Assembly: GCF_014332695.1 (NCBI RefSeq)
Contig: NZ_MBUA01000023.1
Span: 1 to 64,000 of the forward strand
Source: Flavihumibacter stibioxidans
GTDB taxonomy: Bacteria; Bacteroidota; Bacteroidia; Chitinophagales; Chitinophagaceae
DNA: 64,000 nt
Reading direction: 5' to 3'
Below the pieces are notes generated by a model, which saw only the letters and a program-made list of their open reading frames with translations, was not told the DNA's origin and did not search any database. Positions 27,361 through 35,981 of the stretch are shown here, one piece after another (within the stretch, counting starts at the first letter, position 1; each line of letters opens with the position of its first letter). The position numbers and the translations under genes were made by a program.

Positions 27361-27903
27361 CTATTTACGAAGCGTTTTATAAATCCTGATTGCTGCCATC
27401 AGGACAATGATCAATGCTACCAGTCCGCCCAGTCCCCAAACCAGGCTGATGCTCTGCTTTACAGCCACCAGCATCACGATGGCGAAAAGGAAGACCGTAG
27501 CTACTTCATTCCACATCCTGAGTTGGTTGGAGCTGTATTTATAGATTCCGTCCAGTTCCTGCTTCACCAGTACCTGGAGGGAAAAATGGTAAGCATACAA
27601 TCCCAGGATAAAAATCCATTTGACCAGGAACCAGCGCCCTTCCGGTTGAAACAGCGTTACATGCCAGTTTCCCATAATCATCACTGTTACACCCAGTATC
27701 AGGGTCAGTACAGCCGATGGCCAGGTAATACCATACCACAGACGTCGCATCATTATGGCGAATTGCGCTCTCAGGATATCCCTTTCCTGATCGGGTTTAT
27801 CGCCCGCCTCTGTGCTGTAAATAAAGAGGCGCGGCATATAGAACAACCCGGCGAACCAGGTTACGACGAAGATGATATGGAGGGCTTTGATGTAGGCGTA
27901 CAT
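27361..27903 (-). CDS. hemJ: Protoporphyrinogen IX oxidase HemJ
   Basis: 180 residues, four to five membrane helices. The start YIKALHIIFVVTWFAGLFY and the motif MPRLFIY are the signature of the HemJ (UPF0093) family, which oxidises protoporphyrinogen IX to protoporphyrin IX in the inner membrane. The conserved His in the first helix is present (H9). No hemG or hemY occurs in the window, so HemJ should supply this step for the neighbouring haem cluster. The 5' flank is formed by octamer repeats (27907-27996). It is convergent with the propeller gene (4-bp gap). Confidence 0.9.
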   Translation of the reverse strand: MYAYIKALHIIFVVTWFAGLFYMPRLFIYSTEAGDKPDQERDILRAQFAIMMRRLWYGITWPSAVLTLILGVTVMIMGNWHVTLFQPEGRWFLVKWIFILGLYAYHFSLQVLVKQELDGIYKYSSNQLRMWNEVATVFLFAIVMLVAVKQSISLVWGLGGLVALIIVLMAAIRIYKTLRK

Positions 27904-27906
27904 GAT

Positions 27907-27996
27907 GGTGAATGGTGAATGGTCAATGGGTCAATGGGTCAATGGGTCAATGAGTCAATGAGTGAATGGGTGAATGGGTGAATGGGTCAATGGGGG
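27907..27996. repeat. Octamer array (TSAATGGG)n, left flank of the four-helix gene
   Basis: About ten consecutive imperfect 8-bp units (TCAATGGG / TGAATGGG). The array forms the hemJ upstream region and encodes the last residues and stop codon (27947-27949) of the minus-strand four-helix gene. Confidence 0.85.
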
Positions 27997-28354
27997 GATT
28001 TTGGGTTTTTAAAAGGTTCGATAGGGTGCCGAAAGTTTTTCTCATATTTGAAGCGATGATTTCACAGTCATAATTTTTTAGATACCCGAGATCATTACAA
28101 ATCTCAAGTGCTGCATCCAATTCAATAACTGATCCCCTGGCAATCTCATAAAAACGTTTTCTTTCCGCAGCAGATTTTCTGGAAGAACCTTCTGACAAAT
28201 TCAACATTACAGAAATGGATGCCCTTCTTATTTGTTGAACAAGATTAAACCTTTCTTCAGATGGCAAAACAGTGGTAATTCTATAACATTCCAAACATAA
28301 TGCTTTGGCATATTGGTAAGCAGCCAATCCCTGATGATTTAATCTGAGAAACAT
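27947..28354 (-). CDS. Four-helix-bundle protein (23S rRNA intervening-sequence protein family)
   Basis: 135 residues. The sequence fits the four-helix-bundle family once named after proteins in 23S rRNA intervening sequences: LAAYQYAKAL, the central motif QQIRRASISVMLNLSEGSSR, and ERKRFYEIARGSVIELDAAL. The family also includes Avd accessory proteins of diversity-generating retroelements, but no retroelement is present here. Molecular function is unknown; nucleic-acid binding is likely for relatives. The last ~14 residues ([15 protein letters not shown]) are encoded by the octamer array. The gene is flanked on both sides by such arrays in opposite orientation, suggesting insertion as a unit between hemJ and hemH. 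Confidence 0.85.
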   Translation of the reverse strand: MFLRLNHQGLAAYQYAKALCLECYRITTVLPSEERFNLVQQIRRASISVMLNLSEGSSRKSAAERKRFYEIARGSVIELDAALEICNDLGYLKNYDCEIIASNMRKTFGTLSNLLKTQNPPIDPFTHSPIHSLTH

Positions 28355-28409
28355 ACAATCCTGTTTACCCGAATTTCAGCTTTCCCCACAATAATCACCA
28401 CCGTTTTTT

Positions 28410-28452
28410 CACCCATTCACCCATTGACCCATTGACCCATTCACCCATTCAC
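28410..28452. repeat. Octamer array (SACCCATT)n, right flank of the four-helix gene
   Basis: Five consecutive units of CACCCATT/GACCCATT, the reverse complement of the left array. The stop codon of hemH (28441-28443) lies inside. Confidence 0.85.
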
Positions 28453-29451
28453 ATACCCCACCAGCGTCTTCACCCACATCGGATGCACATTCAAACAGGG
28501 TATCATGGTAAAAGTCTCGCCGCCGGCATGCAGGAATTCTTCCTTTCCCTCTTCAGCAATCTCTTCCAGCGTCTCCAGGCAATCGCTCACGAAAGCCGGA
28601 CAAACAACGAGCAGTTTTTTAATTCCTTCTTTTGGCATCTCTTCAAAACGAACAGCCGTATAGGGTTGCAGCCAGGGATCACGACCCAGTCTCGACTGGA
28701 AACTGAAACTCCATTTACCCTCCGGCAATTGCAGGTATTCAGCCATTTTTTTGGTAGTAAACACACACTGGTGACGGTAACACTGTTTGTGTGCCGGGGA
28801 ATTCACTTCACAGCAATTGGCTACTTTAAGGCAATGCGAACCGGTGATATCCCCTTTGTGGATATGCCTTTCCGGTACGCCATGGTAACTGAATAATATA
28901 TGGTCATACTCCTGCTCCAGGAAGGGTCGGATGCTTTCCGCCAGGGTTTCCAGGTAATGCGGTTCGTTGTAATAAGGTGGTACAATATCTAACTTAAATG
29001 TATAACCGCCTTTCAGGTGCTGTTCCTTCGCATATTCCACTGCAGTCTCATAACTGCTCATGGCATAATGCGGGTACATGGGCACCAGGATCACTTCTTC
29101 CAATCCGGGTTCACGCCGCAATAATTCATCATATGCCTGTTTCGGGGAGGGATTTCCATACCGCATGGCAATGGCCACGGGTTCGGCCACCTGCTCCTGA
29201 AGTGCCGCCTGCAGTTGCTTTGTCAGTACAATCAGCGGAGACCCTTCGTCTGTCCAGATCGAAGCATACGCCTTTGCCGATTTAGGAGCCCGGAAGGGAA
29301 CGATAATCCCCCTAACCAATAACAATCTACCTAAATATGACATATCAATTACCCGCTCATCCATCAGGAATTCATTCAGGTACCTCCTTACATCCTTCAC
29401 AGAAGTGGAATCGGGTGAGCCCAGGTTCATCAGAATAATGCCACGCTTCAT
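28441..29451 (-). CDS. hemH: Ferrochelatase
   Basis: 336 residues when started at the ATG at 29449-29451 (MKRGIILMNLGSPDS); a longer frame reaches 29487 but adds residues unlike the family. Ferrochelatase inserts Fe(II) into protoporphyrin IX, the last step of protohaem synthesis. Conserved features are NLGSP, the active-site region FSYHGVPERHI with its metal-ligand His, and SFQSRLGRDPWLQPYT near the C-terminal half, plus CPAFVSDCLETLEEI. The final residues VNG and the stop come from the octamer array. It is divergent from hemA. Confidence 0.95.
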   Translation of the reverse strand: MKRGIILMNLGSPDSTSVKDVRRYLNEFLMDERVIDMSYLGRLLLVRGIIVPFRAPKSAKAYASIWTDEGSPLIVLTKQLQAALQEQVAEPVAIAMRYGNPSPKQAYDELLRREPGLEEVILVPMYPHYAMSSYETAVEYAKEQHLKGGYTFKLDIVPPYYNEPHYLETLAESIRPFLEQEYDHILFSYHGVPERHIHKGDITGSHCLKVANCCEVNSPAHKQCYRHQCVFTTKKMAEYLQLPEGKWSFSFQSRLGRDPWLQPYTAVRFEEMPKEGIKKLLVVCPAFVSDCLETLEEIAEEGKEEFLHAGGETFTMIPCLNVHPMWVKTLVGYVNG

Positions 29452-29560
29452 ATTATATTTCAAATTATATGGGGTGAATAACACCAATTAAGCCACAAAG
29501 TTGCAAAACTAATCCTGCATTTGGCAAGCGACCTGAAATTGCCAACTCATCCCGGCAAAA

Positions 29561-29615
29561 TGACAATTGACTGACTATTTGCCCTGCCGCACCCGTAATA
29601 TGACATTTCACTGAC
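29561..29615. promoter_or_regulatory. Direct repeat TGACAnTTnACTGAC upstream of hemA
   Basis: Copies at 29561-29575 and 29601-29615, exactly 40 bp apart, in the hemH-hemA divergent region. 12 of 15 or more positions match. A regulator site is possible but unproven. Confidence 0.4.
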
Positions 29616-29647
29616 AGAACAGGTTATGACTTTCGCGAACCAGGAGT

Positions 29648-29655
29648 TATTTTTG
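29648..29655 (+). promoter_or_regulatory. -7 element of hemA
   Basis: TATTTTTG is an exact TAnnTTTG match, 24 bp before the ATG at 29680. It would lie inside the coding region if the upstream ATG at 29626 were used, which supports the later start. No clear -33 element. Confidence 0.5.
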
Positions 29656-29679
29656 CACCTGCATCTGAGATCAAAACGT

Positions 29680-30933
29680 ATGGGAGAGTTTCCGACAGAT
29701 TTACAGCATTTTTTCGTCGCCGGCATCAGTTACAAAAAATCTGATTCCGCGGTGAGAAGCCGTTTTGCCATCAGCAATGACCAGTACGAACAAATCCTTC
29801 ATGCAGCAAAAAGCAGGGGAATTACTGAATTATTCGTTCTCTCCACCTGTAACCGGACCGAAATTTATGGGGTAGCCCGCGATATTGAGCAACTGGTTTC
29901 CCTGATCTGCGAAGCCACCGGGCAGAGTGCAGATGAATTTCGCAATTTCGCCTACCTCCTCAGGGGAGAAGATGCCACCCAGCACCTGTTTGAAGTGGCT
30001 GCGGGACTCGATTCTCAGATCCTGGGCGACTACGAGATCGTTGGACAGATCAAGCTGGCAGTAAAATTTTCCAAGGAAAGATCCGGCATCGGTCCATTTA
30101 TCGAAAGGTTGTTCAACCAGGTATTACAGACTTCCAAACTCATCAAGAACAATACCGCGCTCAGCAGCGGAACGGTGTCAGTATCCTTTGCAGCCATCCA
30201 GTACCTCAAAGAACAGGTGCCTGACGTGGCTGATAAAACTGTGTTACTGATTGGCACCGGAAAAATCGGCCGAAATACCTGCAAAAACCTGATCGATTAC
30301 CTGGGCTGCCAGAATATTACCCTGATCAACCGCACCCACGAAAAAGCAGAGGAACTTGCCCGCGAGCTCAACATCGAAGCCCTGCATTCCAGCCACCTGA
30401 ACCAGGCTCTAGCCCAGGCAGATATCATTGTAGTGGCTGCCAATGCCCCGGAGCCTATTGTCTCTGCCGCGCACCTGACAGGTTCCCACAACCAGTGGAT
30501 CATTGATCTTTCCATTCCCAATAACGTTCATACAGATGTTGCTTCCCTGCCAGGAAAGCAATTACTCAATGTGGACGAATTGTCAAGAATGAAGGACGAA
30601 AACCTGCTGAAACGCCAGGCCGAAGTGCCTAAAGCACTGCAGATCATCGCTGACCAAACCGCCGAATTTCTCGAGTGGTGTCGCATGCGCAGGCAACTGG
30701 CGGTACTCCGCGTCGTGAAACTGAAACTGGAAGAAATCCATACCAGCACACTTACCACTAACCCTGAACTACAGCAATGGGTCTATAATACTACCTTAGC
30801 ATCTTCGGATGATGCCGCTTCCAGGATCCAGAAAGTCCTGAACACCATGGCCGCCAAGATGCGCGTAAAAAATCAGCGTGGCTGCCATTACCTGGAAGCC
30901 ATTAACGATTTTATCGCATTTGGTGCCAACTAA
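29680..30933 (+). CDS. hemA: Glutamyl-tRNA reductase
   Basis: 417 residues from the ATG at 29680; an upstream in-frame ATG at 29626 adds 18 residues but has a poor RBS and overlaps the -7 element. The enzyme reduces glutamyl-tRNA to glutamate-1-semialdehyde, the first committed haem step in the C5 pathway. The catalytic-cysteine motif STCNRTEIY, the substrate-binding GLDSQILGDYEIVGQIK and the NADPH site VLLIGTGKIG are present; length matches the family. It heads a tight operon hemA-hemC-hemD-hemE-hemF-hemB-yciI-hemL, with hemC 1 bp downstream. Confidence 0.95.
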   Translation: MGEFPTDLQHFFVAGISYKKSDSAVRSRFAISNDQYEQILHAAKSRGITELFVLSTCNRTEIYGVARDIEQLVSLICEATGQSADEFRNFAYLLRGEDATQHLFEVAAGLDSQILGDYEIVGQIKLAVKFSKERSGIGPFIERLFNQVLQTSKLIKNNTALSSGTVSVSFAAIQYLKEQVPDVADKTVLLIGTGKIGRNTCKNLIDYLGCQNITLINRTHEKAEELARELNIEALHSSHLNQALAQADIIVVAANAPEPIVSAAHLTGSHNQWIIDLSIPNNVHTDVASLPGKQLLNVDELSRMKDENLLKRQAEVPKALQIIADQTAEFLEWCRMRRQLAVLRVVKLKLEEIHTSTLTTNPELQQWVYNTTLASSDDAASRIQKVLNTMAAKMRVKNQRGCHYLEAINDFIAFGAN

Positions 30934-30934
30934 G

Positions 30935-31867
30935 ATGACAAACAAGATTATCAGAATCGGAACAAGAGACAGCCAACTGGCCATCTGGCAGGCTACACAG
31001 GTACAGGAACAATTAGCGGCAAATGGCTTTGCTGCAGAACTGGTGCCATTGAAGAGCGAAGGTGACCTGGACCTTGTTACCCCCTTATACGAAATGGGGG
31101 TCCAGGGCGTTTTCACCAAAACCCTTGATGCCGCATTGCTCAGCGATCGCTTTGATATTGCAGTCCATTCCATGAAAGATGTTCCCACCCAAACGGCAAA
31201 AGGAATTGTTCCCGTTGCCGTTTTGAAGCGGGGTAGCCATAAAGACCTGCTGGTTCCCAAAAATGGAACCGGCTTCCTGGAGGATGATCAGTACAAGGCA
31301 CTCATCGCCACCAGCAGTATCCGCCGCCGCGCCCAATGGCTGCACCGCTTTCCACAACATAATATCACCAACCTTCGCGGTAACGTGAACACCCGGCTCC
31401 GGAAATTATCTGAAGAGAATTGGGATGGCGCCATTTTCGCTGCAGCCGGACTGGAACGAACAGAATTAAAACCTGCCGGATCCATTGAACTGGACTGGAT
31501 GCTGCCCGCGCCTGCACAGGGAGCCATCCTGGTGGTATGCCGCGAGGAAGACCGTTTTTCGTATGATGCCTGCCGTTTGCTCAACCACGCCCCCACAGAA
31601 CTCTGCACCAGAATTGAACGCGATTTCCTGCGCGGCCTCATGGGCGGATGTTCCACCCCCATCAGCGCACTGGCATCAATAGATGAAAACACCCACACAA
31701 TAAGTTTCAAAGGCAATATCTTTTCCACCGATGGCAAAGACCATTTATCAATAGAACTGGAAGAAGCCCTTGTTGCCGGAAATGCCTCCCTCGGCACCCG
31801 GGCTGCTGAAAAATTACTGGCACAGGGGGCTGCACGAATTGTTGAACAGATTAAAAATGGCAACTGA
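30935..31867 (+). CDS. hemC: Porphobilinogen deaminase (hydroxymethylbilane synthase)
   Basis: 310 residues from the ATG at 30935 (MTNKIIRIGTRDSQLA), 1 bp after the hemA stop. It joins four porphobilinogen molecules to hydroxymethylbilane. Conserved motifs: GTRDSQLAIWQA, HSMKDVPT, RRRAQWLHRFP, the NLRGNVNTRL arginines, and the dipyrromethane-cofactor cysteine in GLMGGCSTP. Its 3' end overlaps hemD by 11 bp. Confidence 0.97.
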   Translation: MTNKIIRIGTRDSQLAIWQATQVQEQLAANGFAAELVPLKSEGDLDLVTPLYEMGVQGVFTKTLDAALLSDRFDIAVHSMKDVPTQTAKGIVPVAVLKRGSHKDLLVPKNGTGFLEDDQYKALIATSSIRRRAQWLHRFPQHNITNLRGNVNTRLRKLSEENWDGAIFAAAGLERTELKPAGSIELDWMLPAPAQGAILVVCREEDRFSYDACRLLNHAPTELCTRIERDFLRGLMGGCSTPISALASIDENTHTISFKGNIFSTDGKDHLSIELEEALVAGNASLGTRAAEKLLAQGAARIVEQIKNGN

Positions 31868-32579
31868 TCCCACCACCATAAGACCCAGGCTATTAAGCAC
31901 CCGGCCATTATCCGATGAGCTGATCAATAATGCCGCGTCCAGGGGTGTTGACATCACAGAACTTTCTTTCATAGACGTAGCCCCCATCGAAACAACCGAA
32001 GTGCTGGAAGAAATAAAGGAAACCCTGCTGATGGGCGCCACAATAGTTTTTACCAGCATGAATGCTGTAGAAGCCGTGGCCAATGTTCTGGAGGGACATC
32101 AACCTGACTGGCAGATATATTGTATTGGTCATGCAACCCGTGAATTGGTTGAGATCTTTTTTGGAGAAGAAGCCATTGCCGGTACTGCGGAAAGTGCCAT
32201 TGCACTGGCCGACAGGATCATCGAAGATGCCATGACTGATGAAGTGATTTTTTTCTGTGGTGATCAGCGTCGCCCGGAATTACCGGACATGCTCTTTGCT
32301 GCCGGAATTATCGTTACAGAAATAGTGGTGTATGAAACCATCGCCACGCCGCACAAACTGAACGAATCTTATGCCGGAGTGTTGTTTTATAGCCCGTCTG
32401 CCGTAGAGAGTTTTTTCCGCAACAACAAACTGCCGCAACAAACACTGGCTTTTGCAATAGGATCCACCACAGCTGACGCTATAAAAAAACATTGTCGCAA
32501 TAAAATTATAAAAGCTGATGAACCGGGAAAAGAAGCCCTGGTGAAAAAAGCCATCGGAATATTAGGGAACGGTCACTGA
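31857..32579 (+). CDS. hemD: Uroporphyrinogen-III synthase
   Basis: 240 residues from the ATG at 31857, which overlaps the hemC end by 11 bp. The enzyme cyclises hydroxymethylbilane with inversion of ring D. The family is poorly conserved; identification rests on the bilobed pattern (LLSTRPLSDELINNA, IVFTSMNAVEAV, FYSPSAVESFF, AIGSTTADAIK) and position between hemC and hemE. The stop TGA lies at the start of a degenerate octamer tract (32577-32616). Confidence 0.9.
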   Translation: MATDPTTIRPRLLSTRPLSDELINNAASRGVDITELSFIDVAPIETTEVLEEIKETLLMGATIVFTSMNAVEAVANVLEGHQPDWQIYCIGHATRELVEIFFGEEAIAGTAESAIALADRIIEDAMTDEVIFFCGDQRRPELPDMLFAAGIIVTEIVVYETIATPHKLNESYAGVLFYSPSAVESFFRNNKLPQQTLAFAIGSTTADAIKKHCRNKIIKADEPGKEALVKKAIGILGNGH

Positions 32580-32616
32580 CCCATTCACCTTTTCACTTTA
32601 TCACCTTTTCACTTAA
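32577..32616. repeat. Degenerate octamer tract after hemD
   Basis: Begins TGACCCATTCACC and continues as two near-identical 16-bp units, TCACCTTTTCACTTTA and TCACCTTTTCACTTAA (32585-32616). The spacing of TCAC is 8 bp, as in the other arrays. Confidence 0.6.
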
Positions 32617-32641
32617 ATAACCGAAAAAACCCTTACATAAC

Positions 32642-33685
32642 ATGTCTCTCAAAAACGATCTTATCCTGCGAACACTCAGAGGCGAAGAAACCGAAAGAAC
32701 TCCCGTATGGATGATGCGCCAGGCAGGAAGATACCTTCCCGAATACATGGTGCTGCGGGAAAAATACGGCTTCTTCGAAAGATGCCAGACACCAGAGCTG
32801 GCCTGCGAGATCACCCTGCAGCCGGTGGACATTGTTGGCGTAGATGCAGCAATCCTGTTTTCTGATATCCTGGTGGTTCCGCAGGCCATGGGACTGGAAG
32901 TGCAGCTGATCGAAAGTAAGGGTCCGTTTTTACCGGACCCAATCAAACAGCTGAACGACCTGCAGCGTATAACCATACCCGATGTAAATGACCGCCTGCA
33001 CTATGTATTCGATGCCATCAGCCTGATCAAAAAAGAACTGAACGACCGGGTTCCGCTGATCGGATTTGCCGGTGCACCCTGGACACTGCTCTGTTATATG
33101 GTACAGGGAAAAGGCTCCAAAACTTTTGATGAGGCCAAGGCCTTTTGTTATACCCAGCCGGAAACAGCTCATAAGTTGCTGCAGATGATTACCGACACCA
33201 CCATCGCTTACCTGAAAGGACAGGTAAGGGCCGGTGCCGACCTGGTGCAGATCTTCGACAGCTGGGGTGGATTACTGAGCCCTGCTGACTTTGAAACTTT
33301 TTCCCTTCAATACATCCGCCAGATCGTTGCGGCCTTGAAAGACGAAGTACCCACCATCATCTTTGCCAAAGGCGCATGGTTCGCACTGGAAGAGATGGCA
33401 GCCACCGGCGCACATGGACTTGGCATTGACTGGTGCATCAAACCCGGACTGGCAAGAAAGTTTGCCGGACCAGATGTTACCCTGCAGGGAAATTTCGACC
33501 CCGCAAAACTGATGGCTCCAATCCCGGTGATTCGCCAGGAAGTTCAAACCATGCTGAATGCCTTTGGTCCTAAGCGCCATATCGCAAACCTGGGTCATGG
33601 CATCCTGCCCAACATTCCCGTAGATCATGCCAAGGCATTCGTCGAAGCAGTAAAGGAATTCGGTACTCACCCATTGACCCATTGA
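32642..33685 (+). CDS. hemE: Uroporphyrinogen decarboxylase
   Basis: 347 residues. It decarboxylates the four acetate side chains of uroporphyrinogen III to give coproporphyrinogen III. The signature [16 protein letters not shown], the [12 protein letters not shown] loop with its catalytic aspartate, [13 protein letters not shown] and the C-terminal [18 protein letters not shown] are complete. The last residues (THPLTH) and the stop are encoded by an octamer array. hemF follows 22 bp later. Confidence 0.97.
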   Translation: MSLKNDLILRTLRGEETERTPVWMMRQAGRYLPEYMVLREKYGFFERCQTPELACEITLQPVDIVGVDAAILFSDILVVPQAMGLEVQLIESKGPFLPDPIKQLNDLQRITIPDVNDRLHYVFDAISLIKKELNDRVPLIGFAGAPWTLLCYMVQGKGSKTFDEAKAFCYTQPETAHKLLQMITDTTIAYLKGQVRAGADLVQIFDSWGGLLSPADFETFSLQYIRQIVAALKDEVPTIIFAKGAWFALEEMAATGAHGLGIDWCIKPGLARKFAGPDVTLQGNFDPAKLMAPIPVIRQEVQTMLNAFGPKRHIANLGHGILPNIPVDHAKAFVEAVKEFGTHPLTH

Positions 33686-33703
33686 CCCATTCACCCATTC
33701 ACC
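33667..33703. repeat. Octamer array between hemE and hemF
   Basis: Units CACCCATT/GACCCATT repeated four to five times. They encode the HemE C-terminus and stop (33683-33685) and end just before the hemF start. Confidence 0.85.
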
Positions 33704-33707
33704 AGCC

Positions 33708-34619
33708 ATGAATCCCAAAGACGCCTTCTCCTCCTATATCCACGACCTTCAAAACCGCATCTGCGCGGCCGTTGAAGCATCCGATGGAAAAGCAAAGTTT
33801 ATAGAAGACGAATGGCGGCGCCCTGAGGGCGGCGGCGGAAAAACAAGGGTCATTTCCAATGGGTATGTTTTTGAAAAAGGAGGCGTGAATACCTCCTTGG
33901 TGTATGGTGAGGTTACAGAGGCTATGCGATCACAACTGAAGATCAGCGGCGCCAGGTGGTACGCCTGCGGACTAAGCCTGGTATTGCATCCCGCTAATCC
34001 ATTTGTACCAACCGTTCACTGCAATTACCGCATGTTTGAACTCTACAATGAAAATGGTGAAGTGATTGATCGGTGGTTTGGCGGCGGTACCGACCTTACA
34101 CCCTACTATTTGTTCGAAGATGATGCCCGGCATTTTCACCAGACTTATAAAAATGCCTGCGATGATTTTGATCCGGCATTTTATCCCGAGTTCAAGAAAA
34201 CCTGCGACAATTACTTTGTGAACTGGCATCGCAACGAGGAAAGAAGGGGCATTGGCGGCATTTTCTACGATCACCAAAGACCTTCAGCGGAACGGGATGT
34301 AAATTGGTGGATCGATTTCGCAAAACGCTGTGGCGATGCATTCATGGAAGCCTATATCCCGATCGTTGAAAAAAGGAAAAACACTCCATATACGGCGGAA
34401 CACAAACACTGGCAGGAGATCCGCCGTGGCCGTTACACAGAATTTAACCTGGTACACGACCGGGGTACAATCTTCGGACTGAAGACAAATGGCCGCATCG
34501 AAAGTATCCTGATGAGCCTTCCCCCTACTGTTCGTTTTGAGTACAATTACCAGCCGGTTCCTGGCAGCGAGGAGGATAAATTATTGCAGGCCTGCCTGCA
34601 CCCGGTAGACTGGGTCTGA
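33708..34619 (+). CDS. hemF: Oxygen-dependent coproporphyrinogen III oxidase
   Basis: 303 residues. It uses O2 to convert coproporphyrinogen III to protoporphyrinogen IX. Conserved motifs: GGGGKTRVISNGYVFEKGGVN, VPTVHCNYRMFE with the catalytic-region histidine, WFGGGTDLTPYY, RRGIGGIFYDH and RRGRYTEFNLVHDRGT. Length matches E. coli HemF (299). It forms the aerobic counterpart of hemN at 15035. Confidence 0.97.
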   Translation: MNPKDAFSSYIHDLQNRICAAVEASDGKAKFIEDEWRRPEGGGGKTRVISNGYVFEKGGVNTSLVYGEVTEAMRSQLKISGARWYACGLSLVLHPANPFVPTVHCNYRMFELYNENGEVIDRWFGGGTDLTPYYLFEDDARHFHQTYKNACDDFDPAFYPEFKKTCDNYFVNWHRNEERRGIGGIFYDHQRPSAERDVNWWIDFAKRCGDAFMEAYIPIVEKRKNTPYTAEHKHWQEIRRGRYTEFNLVHDRGTIFGLKTNGRIESILMSLPPTVRFEYNYQPVPGSEEDKLLQACLHPVDWV

Positions 34620-34667
34620 ATCGCGGGCAAATGACCGATTATTTGTAAATTTCTGAACAACACAATT

Positions 34668-35642
34668 ATGATACTCCAGAGAAGAAACAGGATTTTGAGA
34701 CAATCAGTCGCCATACGTTCAATGGTCGCTGAAACCAGGCTGAGCCCGGATGATTTTATCGTTCCCTTATTCATTGATGAAGGAACAGGTGTGAAAACAG
34801 AAATCGCATCCATGCCCGGCTATTACCGTAACAGTCTCGATTATACTGTTGCAGAAGTGAAAGAACTCTGGTCAATGGGACTCAAATCAGTATTACTTTT
34901 CATCAAGTGTAAAGACGAATTAAAGGATAACACCGGAAAGGAAGCCTGGAATGCTGGTGGCCTCATGCAAAGAAGCATCAAAGCCATCAAAGACGCGGTT
35001 CCTGAAATGCTGGTCATGACCGATGTGGCACTGGACCCTTATTCCTCTTACGGACATGACGGCATCGTTGAAAACGGCCAGATCGTAAACGATCCCACCG
35101 TGGAAGCCCTGGTGAAAATGAGTATCTCCCACGCTGCCGCCGGCGCCGATTTTGTTGCACCCTCTGATATGATGGACGGCCGCATCGGCGCCATCAGGAA
35201 AGGACTCGAGTCCGAAGGCTTCACCAATACAGGAATCATGAGCTACAGCGCAAAATACGCTTCCTGTTTTTATGGCCCCTTCCGTGATGCCCTCGACAGC
35301 GCCCCCGGTTTCGGCGATAAGAAGACCTACCAGATGGATTATGCCAACCGAACCGAAGCAGTAAAGGAAACCCTGATGGACATTGAGGAAGGTGCAGATA
35401 TCGTGATGGTAAAACCCGCCCTCTCCTATCTGGACATCATAAGGGATGTTAAAAATAGTGTATCCGTTCCCGTTAGCGCCTACAATATCAGCGGTGAATA
35501 TGCCATGATAAAGGCAGCTGCCAAAATGGGCTGGATCAATGAAGACAAAGCCATCCTCGAAACACTTACCTCCATCAGGCGCGCAGGCGCTGACCTGATT
35601 GCCACTTATTTCGCGAAGGATGCAGTAAGACTGATCGGCTGA
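34668..35642 (+). CDS. hemB: Delta-aminolevulinic acid dehydratase (porphobilinogen synthase)
   Basis: 324 residues. It condenses two 5-aminolevulinate molecules into porphobilinogen. The two active-site lysines are at K196 (SAKYASCFYGPFRDA) and K249 (VMVKPALSYLD). The metal-site loop reads TDVALDPYSSYGHDG (residues 118-132), without the three cysteines of zinc-dependent enzymes, so it should belong to the magnesium-activated, zinc-independent class. Position in the operon agrees. Confidence 0.96.
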   Translation: MILQRRNRILRQSVAIRSMVAETRLSPDDFIVPLFIDEGTGVKTEIASMPGYYRNSLDYTVAEVKELWSMGLKSVLLFIKCKDELKDNTGKEAWNAGGLMQRSIKAIKDAVPEMLVMTDVALDPYSSYGHDGIVENGQIVNDPTVEALVKMSISHAAAGADFVAPSDMMDGRIGAIRKGLESEGFTNTGIMSYSAKYASCFYGPFRDALDSAPGFGDKKTYQMDYANRTEAVKETLMDIEEGADIVMVKPALSYLDIIRDVKNSVSVPVSAYNISGEYAMIKAAAKMGWINEDKAILETLTSIRRAGADLIATYFAKDAVRLIG

Positions 35643-35675
35643 TAAATGAACCATTAACCTTAAATTAACCTGTAT

Positions 35676-35969
35676 ATGTTTATCATCGAATTGACCTACA
35701 ATGTTCCGGTAACAGAAATTGATGCGGCAATGGCCGGTCACATAGAATACCTGGAAAAATACTACCACAAGGGGAATTTCCTGGCATCCGGGCGGAAAGA
35801 GCCCCGTGATGGCGGACTCATTTTTGTGAAGGCAACCAACAGGCAGGAAGTTGAAAACATTATTAAGGAAGATCCCTTCAATATCAATGGCCTGGCAAAT
35901 TACCGGATCATTGAATTCAAAGCCACCAAAAAAATCAAGGCTTACAATGACTTTTGCGGTGATGAGTAA
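35676..35969 (+). CDS. YciI-like dimeric alpha/beta-barrel protein
   Basis: 97 residues. The sequence matches the YCII family: the N-terminal strand MFIIELTYNVP, then HIEYLEKYYHKGNFLASGRKEP, and an FVKATNRQEVENIIKEDPF helix. Members are small ferredoxin-fold proteins with a His/Asp pair; most have no defined reaction. It lies between hemB and hemL with short gaps (33 and 12 bp), so it is co-transcribed with haem genes. The fold is distantly related to other dimeric barrels acting on haem, but no such activity can be claimed here. Confidence 0.85.
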   Translation: MFIIELTYNVPVTEIDAAMAGHIEYLEKYYHKGNFLASGRKEPRDGGLIFVKATNRQEVENIIKEDPFNINGLANYRIIEFKATKKIKAYNDFCGDE

Positions 35970-35981
35970 AAATTACACATA

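Noticed and set aside
27947-28354. Avd protein of a diversity-generating retroelement
   Set aside because: No reverse transcriptase, template repeat or variable repeat found nearby; only the general four-helix family is supported.
29626-29679. Earlier hemA start
   Set aside because: The TAnnTTTG element lies inside this stretch and the RBS spacing is poor.
34920-35768. 282-codon minus-strand frame opposite hemB
   Set aside because: It overlaps hemB fully and shows no known fold; antisense artefact of codon bias.
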